Shown piece after piece: positions 47,480 through 56,323 of a stretch of DNA of 64,000 nt (its first letter is position 1; the number at the start of each line of letters is the position of its first letter). The translations under genes were made by a program, and so were the position numbers. The notes under the pieces were generated by a model. It did no database searches. It saw only the letters and a program-made list of their open reading frames with translations, and had not been told where the DNA came from. The DNA is taken from positions 33,924 to 97,923 of the forward strand of contig CAZPVB010000001.1 of assembly GCA_964589855.1 (NCBI GenBank), written 5' to 3'. This DNA is from SKVR01 sp964589855. GTDB lineage: Bacteria; Bacteroidota; Bacteroidia; Bacteroidales; UBA7960.

Positions 47480-47604
47480 TGTTTATAATTTGATTAAAAC
47501 AGGTCAAATGGTGCTCGCCAACAAAATTGGTTTTGTACTTTTGCCGTTTACTGATATTATAATCATCCGAGTGAGTGTAAATACGATTGTCATGGCTCGG
47601 TTCA
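47480..47604 (+). repeat. Interspersed element, copy C
   Basis: A 125-bp copy of the element at 31328 and 38247. It opens TGTTTATAATTTGATTAA, keeps ACAGGTCAAATGGTGCTCGCCA and TATTATAATCATCCG, and ends TGTCATGGCTCGGTTCA. Its centre holds a different inverted repeat (CAAAA-TTGG-TTTTG, 47522-47535). It lies inside the 597-bp gap 47318-47914 between the response regulator and the gene at 47915; the rest of that gap is AT-rich with no gene I can support. Confidence 0.7.
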
Positions 47605-47914
47605 TTGTATTTTTGTTTCAAAAACAATATTGAAACGAGTAATATGATATTTTTGAAAAATTACAGTGTTTATTTTTCCAGACATAGAGCATGTTTTTGG
47701 GTTTCCTTATTTGGTTTGGCGAAATAATAATCTTGTTGAAAATAATAAAAATGAGAATGGGTTTCATCATTTTATAAAAAGATAAACCAGATGCTAACAA
47801 CATTATTGATGCAAACGATCATGATCATTAGGAAACCAAAACGATTATGCAGTCAGAAAAAGGCACATAACGCTGCAATTATGGTAGATATAAAAACAGA
47901 TAAAAACAAAACAC

Positions 47915-49099
47915 ATGAAAAAAAGGCATAAGTACCTGGCAATAATTCTTATCATTGTACTGGGAACACCCATTTTTTTGCATTTGTGGTGGAAGTTTTC
48001 ACCCAGCCGACCCTTGTCGGTTTTTATTATGGATAAAAGTGCAGCAACAAAAAATATGGCAGAGCAAAGATCTATCAACTGGCTGCTAAACCACTATAAA
48101 TTTGTAAAAAAAGATTTCACTTCCTATGATCCCCGGCAGGATTATTTTGGTTTTTTTGCCCTGTCCGACTCCCGTTACGAAATCCGCGACCTGACCAGCA
48201 AAACCAGAAGCGATATTGAAAATCTGGCAAATCAATATGATCTGGCATATTTTACAAATAGTTACGGGGTGTATGGGGCAGATTTTTACACTGACAATAA
48301 GAACACACAAAATGAGATTGGAATGCTGTATGGCGGAATTTCTGACCATGACCTCGTTTTTATAGAGCAAATGATGAACCAGGGCAAACCAGTGATTGCC
48401 GAATATGTATTTTTCTCACCTCCAACTAAACCCGGACAAAGGAGCAAAGCAGAATCAATATTTGACATTGAATGGAAAAACTGGTCGGGTAAATTTTATC
48501 AGAATTTCGATATATCCAAAAACCCTCCATTACCTTCCTGGGTTGTAAAAGCATATGAGAATCAAAACAACCAACAATGGAATTATAAAAATAATGGCAT
48601 CATACTTTTAGGTGAAAATGGAGAAATGGTGGTTTTGGAATATCCTCATCATTTAAATACTCCTGTTACATTGATCATTACAGAAAAAGACCACAGAAAA
48701 ACTTACGGCATGAGCAACCGCATACCCTACCCCGGATGGTTTGACCTGATAGAACCTCTCCATTCACAAAAGGAAATTATTTCGTGGTTTGAACTGGATG
48801 TAACTCCCTTAGGACAAGAAATTCTTGCTGAACATGATCTCCCCTCACGTTTTCCCGCCGCAATAGCAGATAAGGAGGCACCTAAAAATATGTATCTTGC
48901 CGGGGATTTCGGACACACAGAACTCAGTAAACGCTTTGTACAAATCAAAGGGGCGAGATTTCACGAGTTATTTCTTGCAGACCTGAATGATTTCACTGAC
49001 AACAGAGGCGTTTATTTTGCCTATTATCTGCCCTTGATGAAAACATTTCTCAATGATTATTATCAGGAAATTAAAAAAAATTCAGAAAGAGGAAACTAA
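47915..49099 (+). CDS. Membrane-anchored protein of unknown function
   Basis: A 394-residue protein with one N-terminal membrane helix (about residues 7-28) and a large, presumably periplasmic domain. The domain begins PLSVFIMDKSAATKNMAEQR and contains DPRQDYFGFFALSD, YDLAYFTNSYGVYGADFY, LYGGISDHDLVFIEQMM, KPVIAEYVFFSPPT, and later IPYPGWFDLIEP and GDFGHTELSKRF. The alternation of short hydrophobic strands and acidic loops suggests an alpha/beta fold such as a TIM-barrel or glycoamidase-like domain, but no catalytic motif is certain. I do not recognise the family. It stands alone, 2.9 kb from the exopolysaccharide-like cluster. A role in envelope polysaccharide processing is only a guess. Confidence 0.65.
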   Translation: MKKRHKYLAIILIIVLGTPIFLHLWWKFSPSRPLSVFIMDKSAATKNMAEQRSINWLLNHYKFVKKDFTSYDPRQDYFGFFALSDSRYEIRDLTSKTRSDIENLANQYDLAYFTNSYGVYGADFYTDNKNTQNEIGMLYGGISDHDLVFIEQMMNQGKPVIAEYVFFSPPTKPGQRSKAESIFDIEWKNWSGKFYQNFDISKNPPLPSWVVKAYENQNNQQWNYKNNGIILLGENGEMVVLEYPHHLNTPVTLIITEKDHRKTYGMSNRIPYPGWFDLIEPLHSQKEIISWFELDVTPLGQEILAEHDLPSRFPAAIADKEAPKNMYLAGDFGHTELSKRFVQIKGARFHELFLADLNDFTDNRGVYFAYYLPLMKTFLNDYYQEIKKNSERGN

Positions 49100-49218
49100 A
49101 AGAGATTAAATAAAGCTGAGGAATAAAGTGCCAGGATCACAAAAAAGATGCTGGTGCTTATAATAAGATAAAATAAGCATGCAGCACTAACCTGCTGATC
49201 ATAAATTAAAAAACCTTT

Positions 49219-50508
49219 TTAATTTACAGATGACTGATGATCGCTCTTTTTCGTGCGCTCATTTGTAGCAAGCATATTCTCATTACTCTTCTTTTCTTCC
49301 AGAAGCGGGAAAGGTGAATTACCAACCAGGAAGGATATATTCTTATCAAGACTATTGATAGAGGAATTGGTATTGTTTAAAATAACCAGCAGACTGTTAT
49401 CAGGCAATTTCACGTATGCATTTCTAAACCCTCTCCACCATCCATGGTGATATGCCATAGGGAGATTGGCACTATTGCGGATTCTGTAACCCATACCATA
49501 ATTAATTTTTCTGCCGTTATCAAGTTTTCCGTAATCAAACACCATTTGAGTAGTTTCATCCGAAATTAAAACATTATTCTCTAATGCGTTATACCATTTC
49601 AACAAATCTTCGGCACTGGAGAAAACACCCTTATCACCAGTAATACCATCTATATAATCAACAGGGATAACCCTCATATAGCGCGACATTCTATCATGAC
49701 CTGCTACAACTTCACCGGTTTTAACCTTTTCATAAAGGGGTGTTTGATGCTCAAATACAAAGGAATGCTGCATGTCCAGCGGATCGAAAATCGATGATTT
49801 TACAAACTGTGCAAAACGCTGTCCGGAAACTTTTTCGACCAACATCGCCAAAAATGCATATCCTGAATTGGAATAACTAAAACGGCGACCGGGTATAAAA
49901 TTCAAAGGGACAGATCGGTTGATGAACATGTCAAGCATATCATCAAAATCAGGAAGATAATCATTTTTCCAGAAGTTATCTATCAGATACATATAATTCT
50001 GAAGTCCGGAGGTGTGATGCAGCAGATGTCTTACGGTGATTTCTTCATAAGGAAAACCATCGATATATTTATTTACGCATGAATCGAGATCAATTTTTCC
50101 CTTTTCATACAAAATCAATGTAGCAATCGCTGTAAATTGTTTGCTCAAGGAAGCCAACTGAAAAATATTATTTTCTTCGGCAAATTCTATTTTTTCCGCA
50201 AAATTCGAATAACCCATGCTTTTGTTGTATACAACTTCTCCTTTGTGCGCCAACAAAACAGTACCATTGAAACGACGTGAAGAAAGAATGCGGGTGAGAT
50301 TATCCTCAATATAACTTACATATTCCGGATTAAAATTTACTTTGGACTCAAGGGAAAAAAAGTAGTCATGATCGAATGTAGCATAATCTTTACTTTTTTG
50401 ATTTGCCTGATGAAAATTCCCAATCATCAGAAACAAAGTAATAAATGCTACATTTCTGAAAGGACGGGCGATTTTGTATATAAATTGTAGAACTATAGAC
50501 ATAGACAT
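49219..50508 (-). CDS. Serine hydrolase, class-C beta-lactamase fold
   Basis: A 429-residue exported protein of the beta-lactamase/esterase/D-aminopeptidase superfamily. The nucleophile motif SxxK is S120-L-S-K123, YxN is Y212-S-N214, and HHTSGLQNY (164-172) and YHHGWWRGFRNAYVKLP (a substitute for the KTG/HxG motif) are in place. An N-terminal hydrophobic stretch (about 10-32) suggests a signal anchor. Members include penicillin-binding esterases and peptidases; a true beta-lactamase is unlikely from sequence alone. The gene is single, with a 350-bp gap upstream. Confidence 0.85.
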   Translation of the reverse strand: MSMSIVLQFIYKIARPFRNVAFITLFLMIGNFHQANQKSKDYATFDHDYFFSLESKVNFNPEYVSYIEDNLTRILSSRRFNGTVLLAHKGEVVYNKSMGYSNFAEKIEFAEENNIFQLASLSKQFTAIATLILYEKGKIDLDSCVNKYIDGFPYEEITVRHLLHHTSGLQNYMYLIDNFWKNDYLPDFDDMLDMFINRSVPLNFIPGRRFSYSNSGYAFLAMLVEKVSGQRFAQFVKSSIFDPLDMQHSFVFEHQTPLYEKVKTGEVVAGHDRMSRYMRVIPVDYIDGITGDKGVFSSAEDLLKWYNALENNVLISDETTQMVFDYGKLDNGRKINYGMGYRIRNSANLPMAYHHGWWRGFRNAYVKLPDNSLLVILNNTNSSINSLDKNISFLVGNSPFPLLEEKKSNENMLATNERTKKSDHQSSVN

Positions 50509-50858
50509 TAAAAAATTCTTGTTTTAAAAATCAAAATTGTTTTGGATTCGCAGATATTATTTTCACAGATAACATCTTTCATTCGCTACTTTTCACTCAA
50601 ATCATGTACAAATGTATAAAATCCATTTTTCAAATATCTCGTATATACACTGATTTAACTGGCAGGTATTTATACCTGTATCCATTTTTTCCTGCTCCGG
50701 AAATCATACGTCTTTAAAAAACGTATATGCACAGAAGTTACAACAACACAGGTCGGATAAAAGTACAGGAAAGGTAAACTGTGTAATTTACGATGTCAGG
50801 GCAAACATGTTCAATTTTTAATTTAATTTAACTTGGATTCACTCAAACAGATTGTCAG
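50509..50858. other. 350-bp gap with a minus-strand -7 element and a palindrome
   Basis: CAAATGTA at 50609-50616 reads TACATTTG on the minus strand, a possible -7 element for the serine hydrolase, but no matching upstream element is found. CAGGTAT/ATACCTG at 50663-50669 and 50672-50678 is a short palindrome of unknown use. No gene is seen. Confidence 0.35.
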
Positions 50859-51515
50859 TTACCAAATTTCATAGGTTATTCCTAACGTCCAGAGCATATT
50901 ATACTGTCCTCTGTTATACCACCTGCTGGCTCCACTTGCGTGCGGACGCGCCGGAGTAAATCCATGAGAAAACCCAAAATGAAAATCGAAGATATTGCCT
51001 ACCGGATACGTCAATCCCAGTAAAATATTACCTTCAAAAGGGTAAAATTCTCTGTTTTCCATTTCAGGAACTTCAGCTCCTCCCTCCTGCTCTCTCCAAC
51101 CTACAATGGCAGAAGCAGATAATCCGCCCTCCAGCACCAATTTGCTCAAATACCGGTTTCGGGTAAAGGATGTAATATCAATTCTATAGGTCACAGGAAC
51201 TTCAACATACTGCAAGGACAAACGGTATTCAAAAAAATTATTGTTTTCATCGGGCACTGACCTGCTTCCCTTTTCAATATACATAATTGCCAACTTGAGC
51301 TCTGACAACTCTGACAAAGAAGTTGATGTATAAACAGAAGCATACCATCCCAATTTATTGGGTCCCCCCAGGTTGTCACCCGAGATTTCTGATGCTACCA
51401 AACCACCAGTCAGACCGCCCCGAAAACGCTGAGATGAAGCAAAACCGGCAATAAAAATCAATACCAAAAAAACATATAAAGAACGAAATAGAAGCAAAGA
51501 TCTGTTATGGGACAT
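50859..51515 (-). CDS. Outer-membrane beta-barrel protein (PorT-like family)
   Basis: A 218-residue protein with a signal peptide (about 1-28, ending FASSQ) followed by amphipathic beta-strands typical of the small outer-membrane barrel family common in Bacteroidota: FRGGLTGGLVASEISGDN, LKLAIMYIEKGSR, YVEVPVTYRID, LVLEGGLSASAIVGW, ILLGLTYPVG, FDFHFGFSHGF and the closing YNMLWTLGITYEIW with a terminal aromatic. About eight strands are likely. The family has varied or unknown roles; PorT itself acts in T9SS, but a specific link here is not shown. Single gene, start supported by the signal peptide. Confidence 0.8.
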   Translation of the reverse strand: MSHNRSLLLFRSLYVFLVLIFIAGFASSQRFRGGLTGGLVASEISGDNLGGPNKLGWYASVYTSTSLSELSELKLAIMYIEKGSRSVPDENNNFFEYRLSLQYVEVPVTYRIDITSFTRNRYLSKLVLEGGLSASAIVGWREQEGGAEVPEMENREFYPFEGNILLGLTYPVGNIFDFHFGFSHGFTPARPHASGASRWYNRGQYNMLWTLGITYEIW

Positions 51516-52093
51516 AATGTTTGTAATTTATATTTTCAAAAATCTTTATCAAGGTATAAATATAAAGATTTTTACACATTACTTAGCTTTTTATCCATCT
51601 ATTCAACAAGGGCAGGAAAACTATTATTTTGATGTGAACCTGATAAGAAAACAATGCAACCTTTTCGCTGAATCCAACGTAATCTTTAAAGGTTATAAAC
51701 AATCTAAATCAGGCAAATTATAATAATTTAAGCCAGGTTTTTTCCAGGAAAACAAAAATGTTCTATCAAAAAAGAGAGGTCTTTTATCCTTTTCGCTTTC
51801 ATGAAGAGACGGTGGAAATCAATTTTCCTTCTTTACGAAATCGTTCAGAATGAACATTGTAATCATAGCAGTGACGTTTTTTTCTGGAACTGCCTGGCAT
51901 TTTTCTTTGAGATATGCATCCTGCAGTGATGCAATATTTCATTGAGATGGGTGGAATTATTCCAGCATACGGAAAAGAATAAATAAATATTATTTGTAAA
52001 ATTTTTGATCTGTAAATAATTTCCCGATCTTTTGCTTACATTTGCTTTTTCAACAAAAAAAACAAAACAATAACAAAGCAAACACGGTATTTA
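51516..52093. promoter_or_regulatory. 578-bp intergenic region with a putative -7 element for the hybrid kinase
   Basis: Divergent gap between the outer-membrane barrel and the hybrid kinase. TACATTTG at 52037-52044 fits TAnnTTTG on the plus strand, about 50 bp before the kinase ATG; TTTG at 52004-52007 is too far upstream (29 bp). Two short frames of 68-72 residues here show no protein character. No repeat copy is present. Confidence 0.4.
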
Positions 52094-54037
52094 ATGATAG
52101 ACAATCTGCATTATCTTATACCCGTTAATTCGAATGATGATATATCTTCTTATCAGAAGGTACTTGATCATTCGTCTATTGTTATCATTATAGACCAACA
52201 TAAAAAAATCAAATATGTAAATCAAAAATTTACCGGGATTTCAGGATTCAATCTTAAAAAACTGGCCGGTAAAGATTTTGAATGGTTAGATGCAAGAAGT
52301 AATACGGAGGATTTATACAAGAAATTCTGGAAAAAACTCAATTCCGGATCCACCTGGCAAGGTGAACTTCTTCAAAAAAAAACTGACGATGAAGCTTTCT
52401 GGCAGCAAGCCAGTGTTTTTCCTTTCAAAAACGAACGAGGTGAAGTATATCAATACATATGTGTAGGGCACGACATTACAACCTACAAAAAAGCCATGCA
52501 GATCAAAAATCAATTTTTGGCCAATATGAGCCACGAATTGCGCACACCACTGCACAGCATTTACAGTTTAAGTAATTTACTTGCCGAAACACAACTCAAC
52601 GACGACCAGAATGACTACATGGAGAACATACTCAATGCAACCAATGTGCTCATGCGCATGCTTGAGGATATGCTCGACATGAATAAAATTGAAACAGGAC
52701 AAATAAAATTTGATCATAAACTTTTTAACCCCAAAACCATTGTAGAATCACTCTACAAAATGTTTCAGGAAAAATCTAAACAGAAAAAGATTGAATTTTA
52801 TCTTGATTATGACCCAAAACTACCAGACTTTGTGCTGGGCGACCCCTATCGCCTGAAACAAATACTAATACATCTGCTGGAAAATGCTTTTAAATATACG
52901 CCCCATGGAAATATAAAACTCACTTGCCATTTCAAGGGTAGCAACGAACGTTATACATTTTTCAATTTTTCAATAGAAGATACAGGTATAGGAATATCTT
53001 CAGACAACCTGAACCTGATACAGGAAAAGTTTCAACAGGCAAACATGACCGATACCAGAACATATGGTGGAAGTGGACTGGGGCTTACCATTGTAAAAAA
53101 ACTTATCGAACTGCAAAATGGTAAATTTGAGATCAGCAGCTCTGAAAATATAGGAACAAAGGTATCCTTTACTTTGCCCATGGGCGATACTTCTGATTCA
53201 AAAAACGATAAAGAGATCAACACGCAATCGGATACCGAAAAGATCCAGGGCATGAGAGTGCTGATTGCGGAAGATGTAGACATCAACCAGCTGGTAATAA
53301 AAAAACATATGCAAAAATTTGGCTTTATTGCCGATTTTGCAGAAAACGGTAAAATTGCCATTGAAAAATTAAAAATAAATCAATACGAAATTGTTCTGAT
53401 GGATATGCAAATGCCCGTTATGGACGGATATAAAGCCATTTCAATTATTCGAAACGAACTACCCGATCACATTAAAAACATACCCATTATTTCTATTACG
53501 GCAAGCGTAATGGGTGAAGCACCCAGGAAATGCCTTGAAGTAGGCGCAAACGACTACGTGCCAAAACCTTATGACGTAAAGGAGTTGAAAAGCAAAATGG
53601 AAAAATGGGTGTTTCAAAACGAAGAAAACGCTTCAGCAACAAAACATCACATGGAAAATAACAGCAACAACAAAAAAGAATCACTTATTGATCTGGATTA
53701 CCTGGAACAATTAAGTGAAGGAGATGACGATTTTACCATTAGCATGCTTTCTTATTTTATTGACAATACACCCTCAGTATTGCAGGAGATGAAAGATTAT
53801 TACAAGGAAAAAAACTGGAAAGCACTAAGAAATGTTGCCCACAAATTTAAACCACAACTCACCTTTATGGGAATTAAATCAATTTTTAATGATGTTGAAA
53901 ATATTGAACAAAATGCTGCGCATGTAAAAAATACAGATGAGATACCCCAAATGATTGAAAAGACTGAAACTGTTGCCATGAAAGCTTTGGAAGAAATTCA
54001 GGAGGAATTGGAAAAACTGCTTGATAAAAATCAGTGA
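52094..54037 (+). CDS. Hybrid sensor kinase: PAS-HisKA-HATPase-REC-HPt
   Basis: A 647-residue cytoplasmic kinase without membrane helices. Order: PAS/PAC sensor (about 18-135; IKYVNQKFTGISGF, WQQASVFPFKNERGEVYQYICVGHD), HisKA with FLANMSHELRTPLHS (H147), HATPase (NAFKYTPHG, DTGIGISSDN, GGSGLGLTIVKKLIE), a receiver (about 393-505) with D437 in LMDMQMPVMDG, and a C-terminal histidine phosphotransfer domain with H583 in NVAHKFKPQL. It thus holds three of four sites of a multistep phosphorelay, needing an external receiver as the end point. The next gene on the strand, 413 bp on, encodes exactly such a receiver. Signal inferred to be intracellular (redox, metabolite or partner). Confidence 0.93.
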   Translation: MIDNLHYLIPVNSNDDISSYQKVLDHSSIVIIIDQHKKIKYVNQKFTGISGFNLKKLAGKDFEWLDARSNTEDLYKKFWKKLNSGSTWQGELLQKKTDDEAFWQQASVFPFKNERGEVYQYICVGHDITTYKKAMQIKNQFLANMSHELRTPLHSIYSLSNLLAETQLNDDQNDYMENILNATNVLMRMLEDMLDMNKIETGQIKFDHKLFNPKTIVESLYKMFQEKSKQKKIEFYLDYDPKLPDFVLGDPYRLKQILIHLLENAFKYTPHGNIKLTCHFKGSNERYTFFNFSIEDTGIGISSDNLNLIQEKFQQANMTDTRTYGGSGLGLTIVKKLIELQNGKFEISSSENIGTKVSFTLPMGDTSDSKNDKEINTQSDTEKIQGMRVLIAEDVDINQLVIKKHMQKFGFIADFAENGKIAIEKLKINQYEIVLMDMQMPVMDGYKAISIIRNELPDHIKNIPIISITASVMGEAPRKCLEVGANDYVPKPYDVKELKSKMEKWVFQNEENASATKHHMENNSNNKKESLIDLDYLEQLSEGDDDFTISMLSYFIDNTPSVLQEMKDYYKEKNWKALRNVAHKFKPQLTFMGIKSIFNDVENIEQNAAHVKNTDEIPQMIEKTETVAMKALEEIQEELEKLLDKNQ

Positions 54038-54450
54038 GTTTTTCTATGATTATTGCACTGTTAACAACTTATTCGCACTTTTCACGTAAGACATAACGAA
54101 AAACCCTTAGTCGTTCATTTGTAATGCATTGCATAGCAACAATATATAAACAAAGGGTGGTTTTTAATGATAATTACAAATGTTTTTTTTAACACATACA
54201 CTTAAATAATTTACTTTTTATTATTGTTTGACATATTTTTTTCTATTTTTGAGTGCTTGTAAAATCCTTCTGAAAAGAGCGGACAGAAAGCGATCCTGAC
54301 AATATGATCTTTTTTATACATAGACAATAAACATTATGTAGTTTGTTATTTTTATCATCCTAACGACATTTATTTCACAAAAGGATTTTTAAAGCAACAA
54401 CATGTTATTTACTTCTTAGAACAAATTTTAGCAAATAAAACCATAAAAAG
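54038..54450. other. 413-bp gap upstream of the receiver-only regulator
   Basis: Very AT-rich, with long T and A runs (54183-54191, 54231-54251). TATTTTTG at 54244-54251 matches TAnnTTTG, but the upstream TTG/TTTG are only 13-17 bp away, and a 200-nt leader would follow, so it is uncertain. No gene or strong hairpin seen. Confidence 0.3.
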
Positions 54451-54813
54451 ATGAAAATTTTAGTATGCGAAGATGATTTTATGATGATCAAAGCCATAGA
54501 GCACAAACTTCAGCGAGAAGGATACGAGGTGATTGTAGCAAATGATGGCAGATCTGCATCTGAAAAAATTAAAGGGGAAGAGTTTGATCTCATCATCACC
54601 GATCTGCTTATGCCCTTTACAGGTGGTCTGGAGATCATAAACATGACACGCAATGAACTGAAAAAAACCACCCCCATTATAGTTCTTTCCAAAGTGGGAA
54701 ACGAAGAAACAATTATTGAAGCTTTTAAACTCGGTGCCGATGACTATTTAACCAAACCTTTCAGCCCCAATGAACTATCTATCAGGGTTAAAAGATTTCT
54801 GCTGAAAAGCTAA
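54451..54813 (+). CDS. Receiver-only response regulator (CheY-like)
   Basis: A 120-residue protein that is a single receiver domain: acidic pair in CEDDF (8-9), phospho-Asp D51 in IITDLLMPFTGG, Ser in VLSKVG replacing the usual Thr, and a Lys in YLTKPFSPNE. There is no DNA-binding or enzymatic output domain, so it acts by protein-protein contact. It lies between the REC-HPt hybrid kinase and the polymer-export genes, 177 bp before the YaiO-like gene. Inference: it accepts phosphate from HPt H583 of the upstream kinase and controls the synthase or HEAT-repeat protein directly. Confidence 0.9.
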   Translation: MKILVCEDDFMMIKAIEHKLQREGYEVIVANDGRSASEKIKGEEFDLIITDLLMPFTGGLEIINMTRNELKKTTPIIVLSKVGNEETIIEAFKLGADDYLTKPFSPNELSIRVKRFLLKS

Positions 54814-54989
54814 CACCAACGATTGCTAACACTAAATAAACAAGATTCATAAAATCATTATCCGGTATAATTCTTTTACCATAAAGGTTTTGAAAAGCAT
54901 TTTTTTTCGATCATTATATGATAATTACCCTTACGTAATTTTATAACAGGATCAACCTACCCGGATATTTAAACCACAAGGTAAAGCAT

Positions 54990-56279
54990 ATGGAAGAATA
55001 CTACTGGTTTATACTGAAATTACCAAAAAAGTTCCTGACTGGTACTTTGCTCGTACTATTGATTGGGCAGGGCGCAGCATTTGCCACGGCAGAGCCTCCG
55101 GAAGACCCGGATCAATTGTTTATGCAAGCCAGAGAATATGCATTTGACGATCGGTACCAGCAAGCACGAAATCTCTGTGATCAGATACTTGAATACTATC
55201 CTGATTACCATGATGTGAAAATTTTAAAGGCCCGGACTTATGCCTGGGAGGGTAACTACAAAAGGGCAAGAGAACTGCTTCTTGAAGTACGAAACAAAGA
55301 CCCAAGGTACCGTGATGGTCTCTATGCACTTATCGATGTGGAAATGTGGTCGGAAAACTACGACGATGCAATCTCACTCATTGACCTCGCACTGAAAGAC
55401 CTGCCAAACAATACCAATCTGCTCTACCGGAAAGCGCTGGCATTGGCCGAAAGCGGCGATGAAACCGCTGCTGTTGTTATTCTCAATCAAATTCTCGAAC
55501 TCGACCCCTCTTATGTAGAAGCAACTGAACTGCTAAACTCTATTGAAAATGCAAGACTTACCAACCATATAGGAGCAGGATACAGAGGACAATATTTTCT
55601 GGAAACCAATACCCAGCCCTGGCATCTTACCTATCTTGAAATGGGAAGAAAAACAAGTCTCTTAGGACCGGCAACCTTACGCACAAACTGGGCAAACCGG
55701 TGGGATATAAACAGCTACCAGATAGAAATTGACGCCTATCCTACCATCAGGGCAGGAACATATCTTTTCCTTAATGCAGGATATTCTCCTGACAGTGAAC
55801 TTTTTCCGGTTACCAAATTCGGATTCGAACTTTTTCAAAGCCTTCCTGCAGCCTGGGAGATATCTGCCGGGTTCAGACTTCTAAACTTTAATAACAAAGA
55901 TCTTCTGGTACTTACGGGTTCGCTCAGCAAGTATCTCGGGAAGTATCTGTTATCAGCAAGACCTTATTTTGCTTTTTCCTCCGATGGAAACGATCCTAAT
56001 GCACAATCCATATTTTTTATTGCCCGCAGATTCTTCTCCTCCCCAGATCATTATCTGAATCTGAGAGTAGGAAGAGGTTTTTCTGCCGATTTTGATCAAC
56101 TTTCAGGTGGCGAAATATATGATGTGGGTGGCACTACATTAGAAGCAATGCTTACCTATCAACATAAACTTTCCAATAGATTTCTTTTTCGCGTAGGTGC
56201 CGGATACAAACTTTACAACGAAGAGGTGGTCTGGGGTAATCCGCTGATTGCAGAAGCTGCAATTATTTACCGTTTTTAG
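54990..56279 (+). CDS. YaiO-like outer-membrane protein: TPR domain plus beta-barrel
   Basis: A 429-residue protein with a hydrophobic leader (about 15-34, ending FATAEPP), four or so TPR helices (about 40-185; LFMQAREYAFDDRYQQARNLC, KILKARTYAWEGNYKRARELL, NTNLLYRKALALAESGDETAAV) and a C-terminal barrel of about 240 residues ending AEAAIIYRF, with a terminal Phe expected for BAM substrates. The TPR-then-barrel layout parallels exopolysaccharide exporters such as PgaA, PelB and BcsC, though smaller. The barrel resembles the YaiO family. It is 44 bp from the HEAT-repeat gene. Role inferred: a secretion pore for the polymer made by the GT2 enzyme. Confidence 0.85.
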   Translation: MEEYYWFILKLPKKFLTGTLLVLLIGQGAAFATAEPPEDPDQLFMQAREYAFDDRYQQARNLCDQILEYYPDYHDVKILKARTYAWEGNYKRARELLLEVRNKDPRYRDGLYALIDVEMWSENYDDAISLIDLALKDLPNNTNLLYRKALALAESGDETAAVVILNQILELDPSYVEATELLNSIENARLTNHIGAGYRGQYFLETNTQPWHLTYLEMGRKTSLLGPATLRTNWANRWDINSYQIEIDAYPTIRAGTYLFLNAGYSPDSELFPVTKFGFELFQSLPAAWEISAGFRLLNFNNKDLLVLTGSLSKYLGKYLLSARPYFAFSSDGNDPNAQSIFFIARRFFSSPDHYLNLRVGRGFSADFDQLSGGEIYDVGGTTLEAMLTYQHKLSNRFLFRVGAGYKLYNEEVVWGNPLIAEAAIIYRF

Positions 56280-56323
56280 GAATACTTTTTTGTGCGTGTT
56301 TTTTAATCATAACTTTTTTACCC

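Noticed and set aside
47430..47627. 65-residue minus-strand frame covering repeat copy C
   Set aside because: The matching region of copy B contains stops, and the other copies diverge in frame, so the conservation is at DNA level and does not support a protein.
49219..50508. Antibiotic-resistance beta-lactamase
   Set aside because: SxxK and YxN motifs only place it in the broad superfamily; the third motif differs from true class C enzymes and many such proteins are esterases or peptidases.
50663..50678. Short palindrome CAGGTAT-TT-ATACCTG as a terminator of the outer-membrane barrel gene
   Set aside because: It is 180 bp after the stop and has no T-tract in the direction of transcription, so a terminator is unlikely; it could be an operator but nothing supports that.
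51517..52081. Two frames of 68 and 72 residues in the gap before the hybrid kinase
   Set aside because: No conserved motif, odd composition from AT-rich DNA, and one covers the putative promoter.
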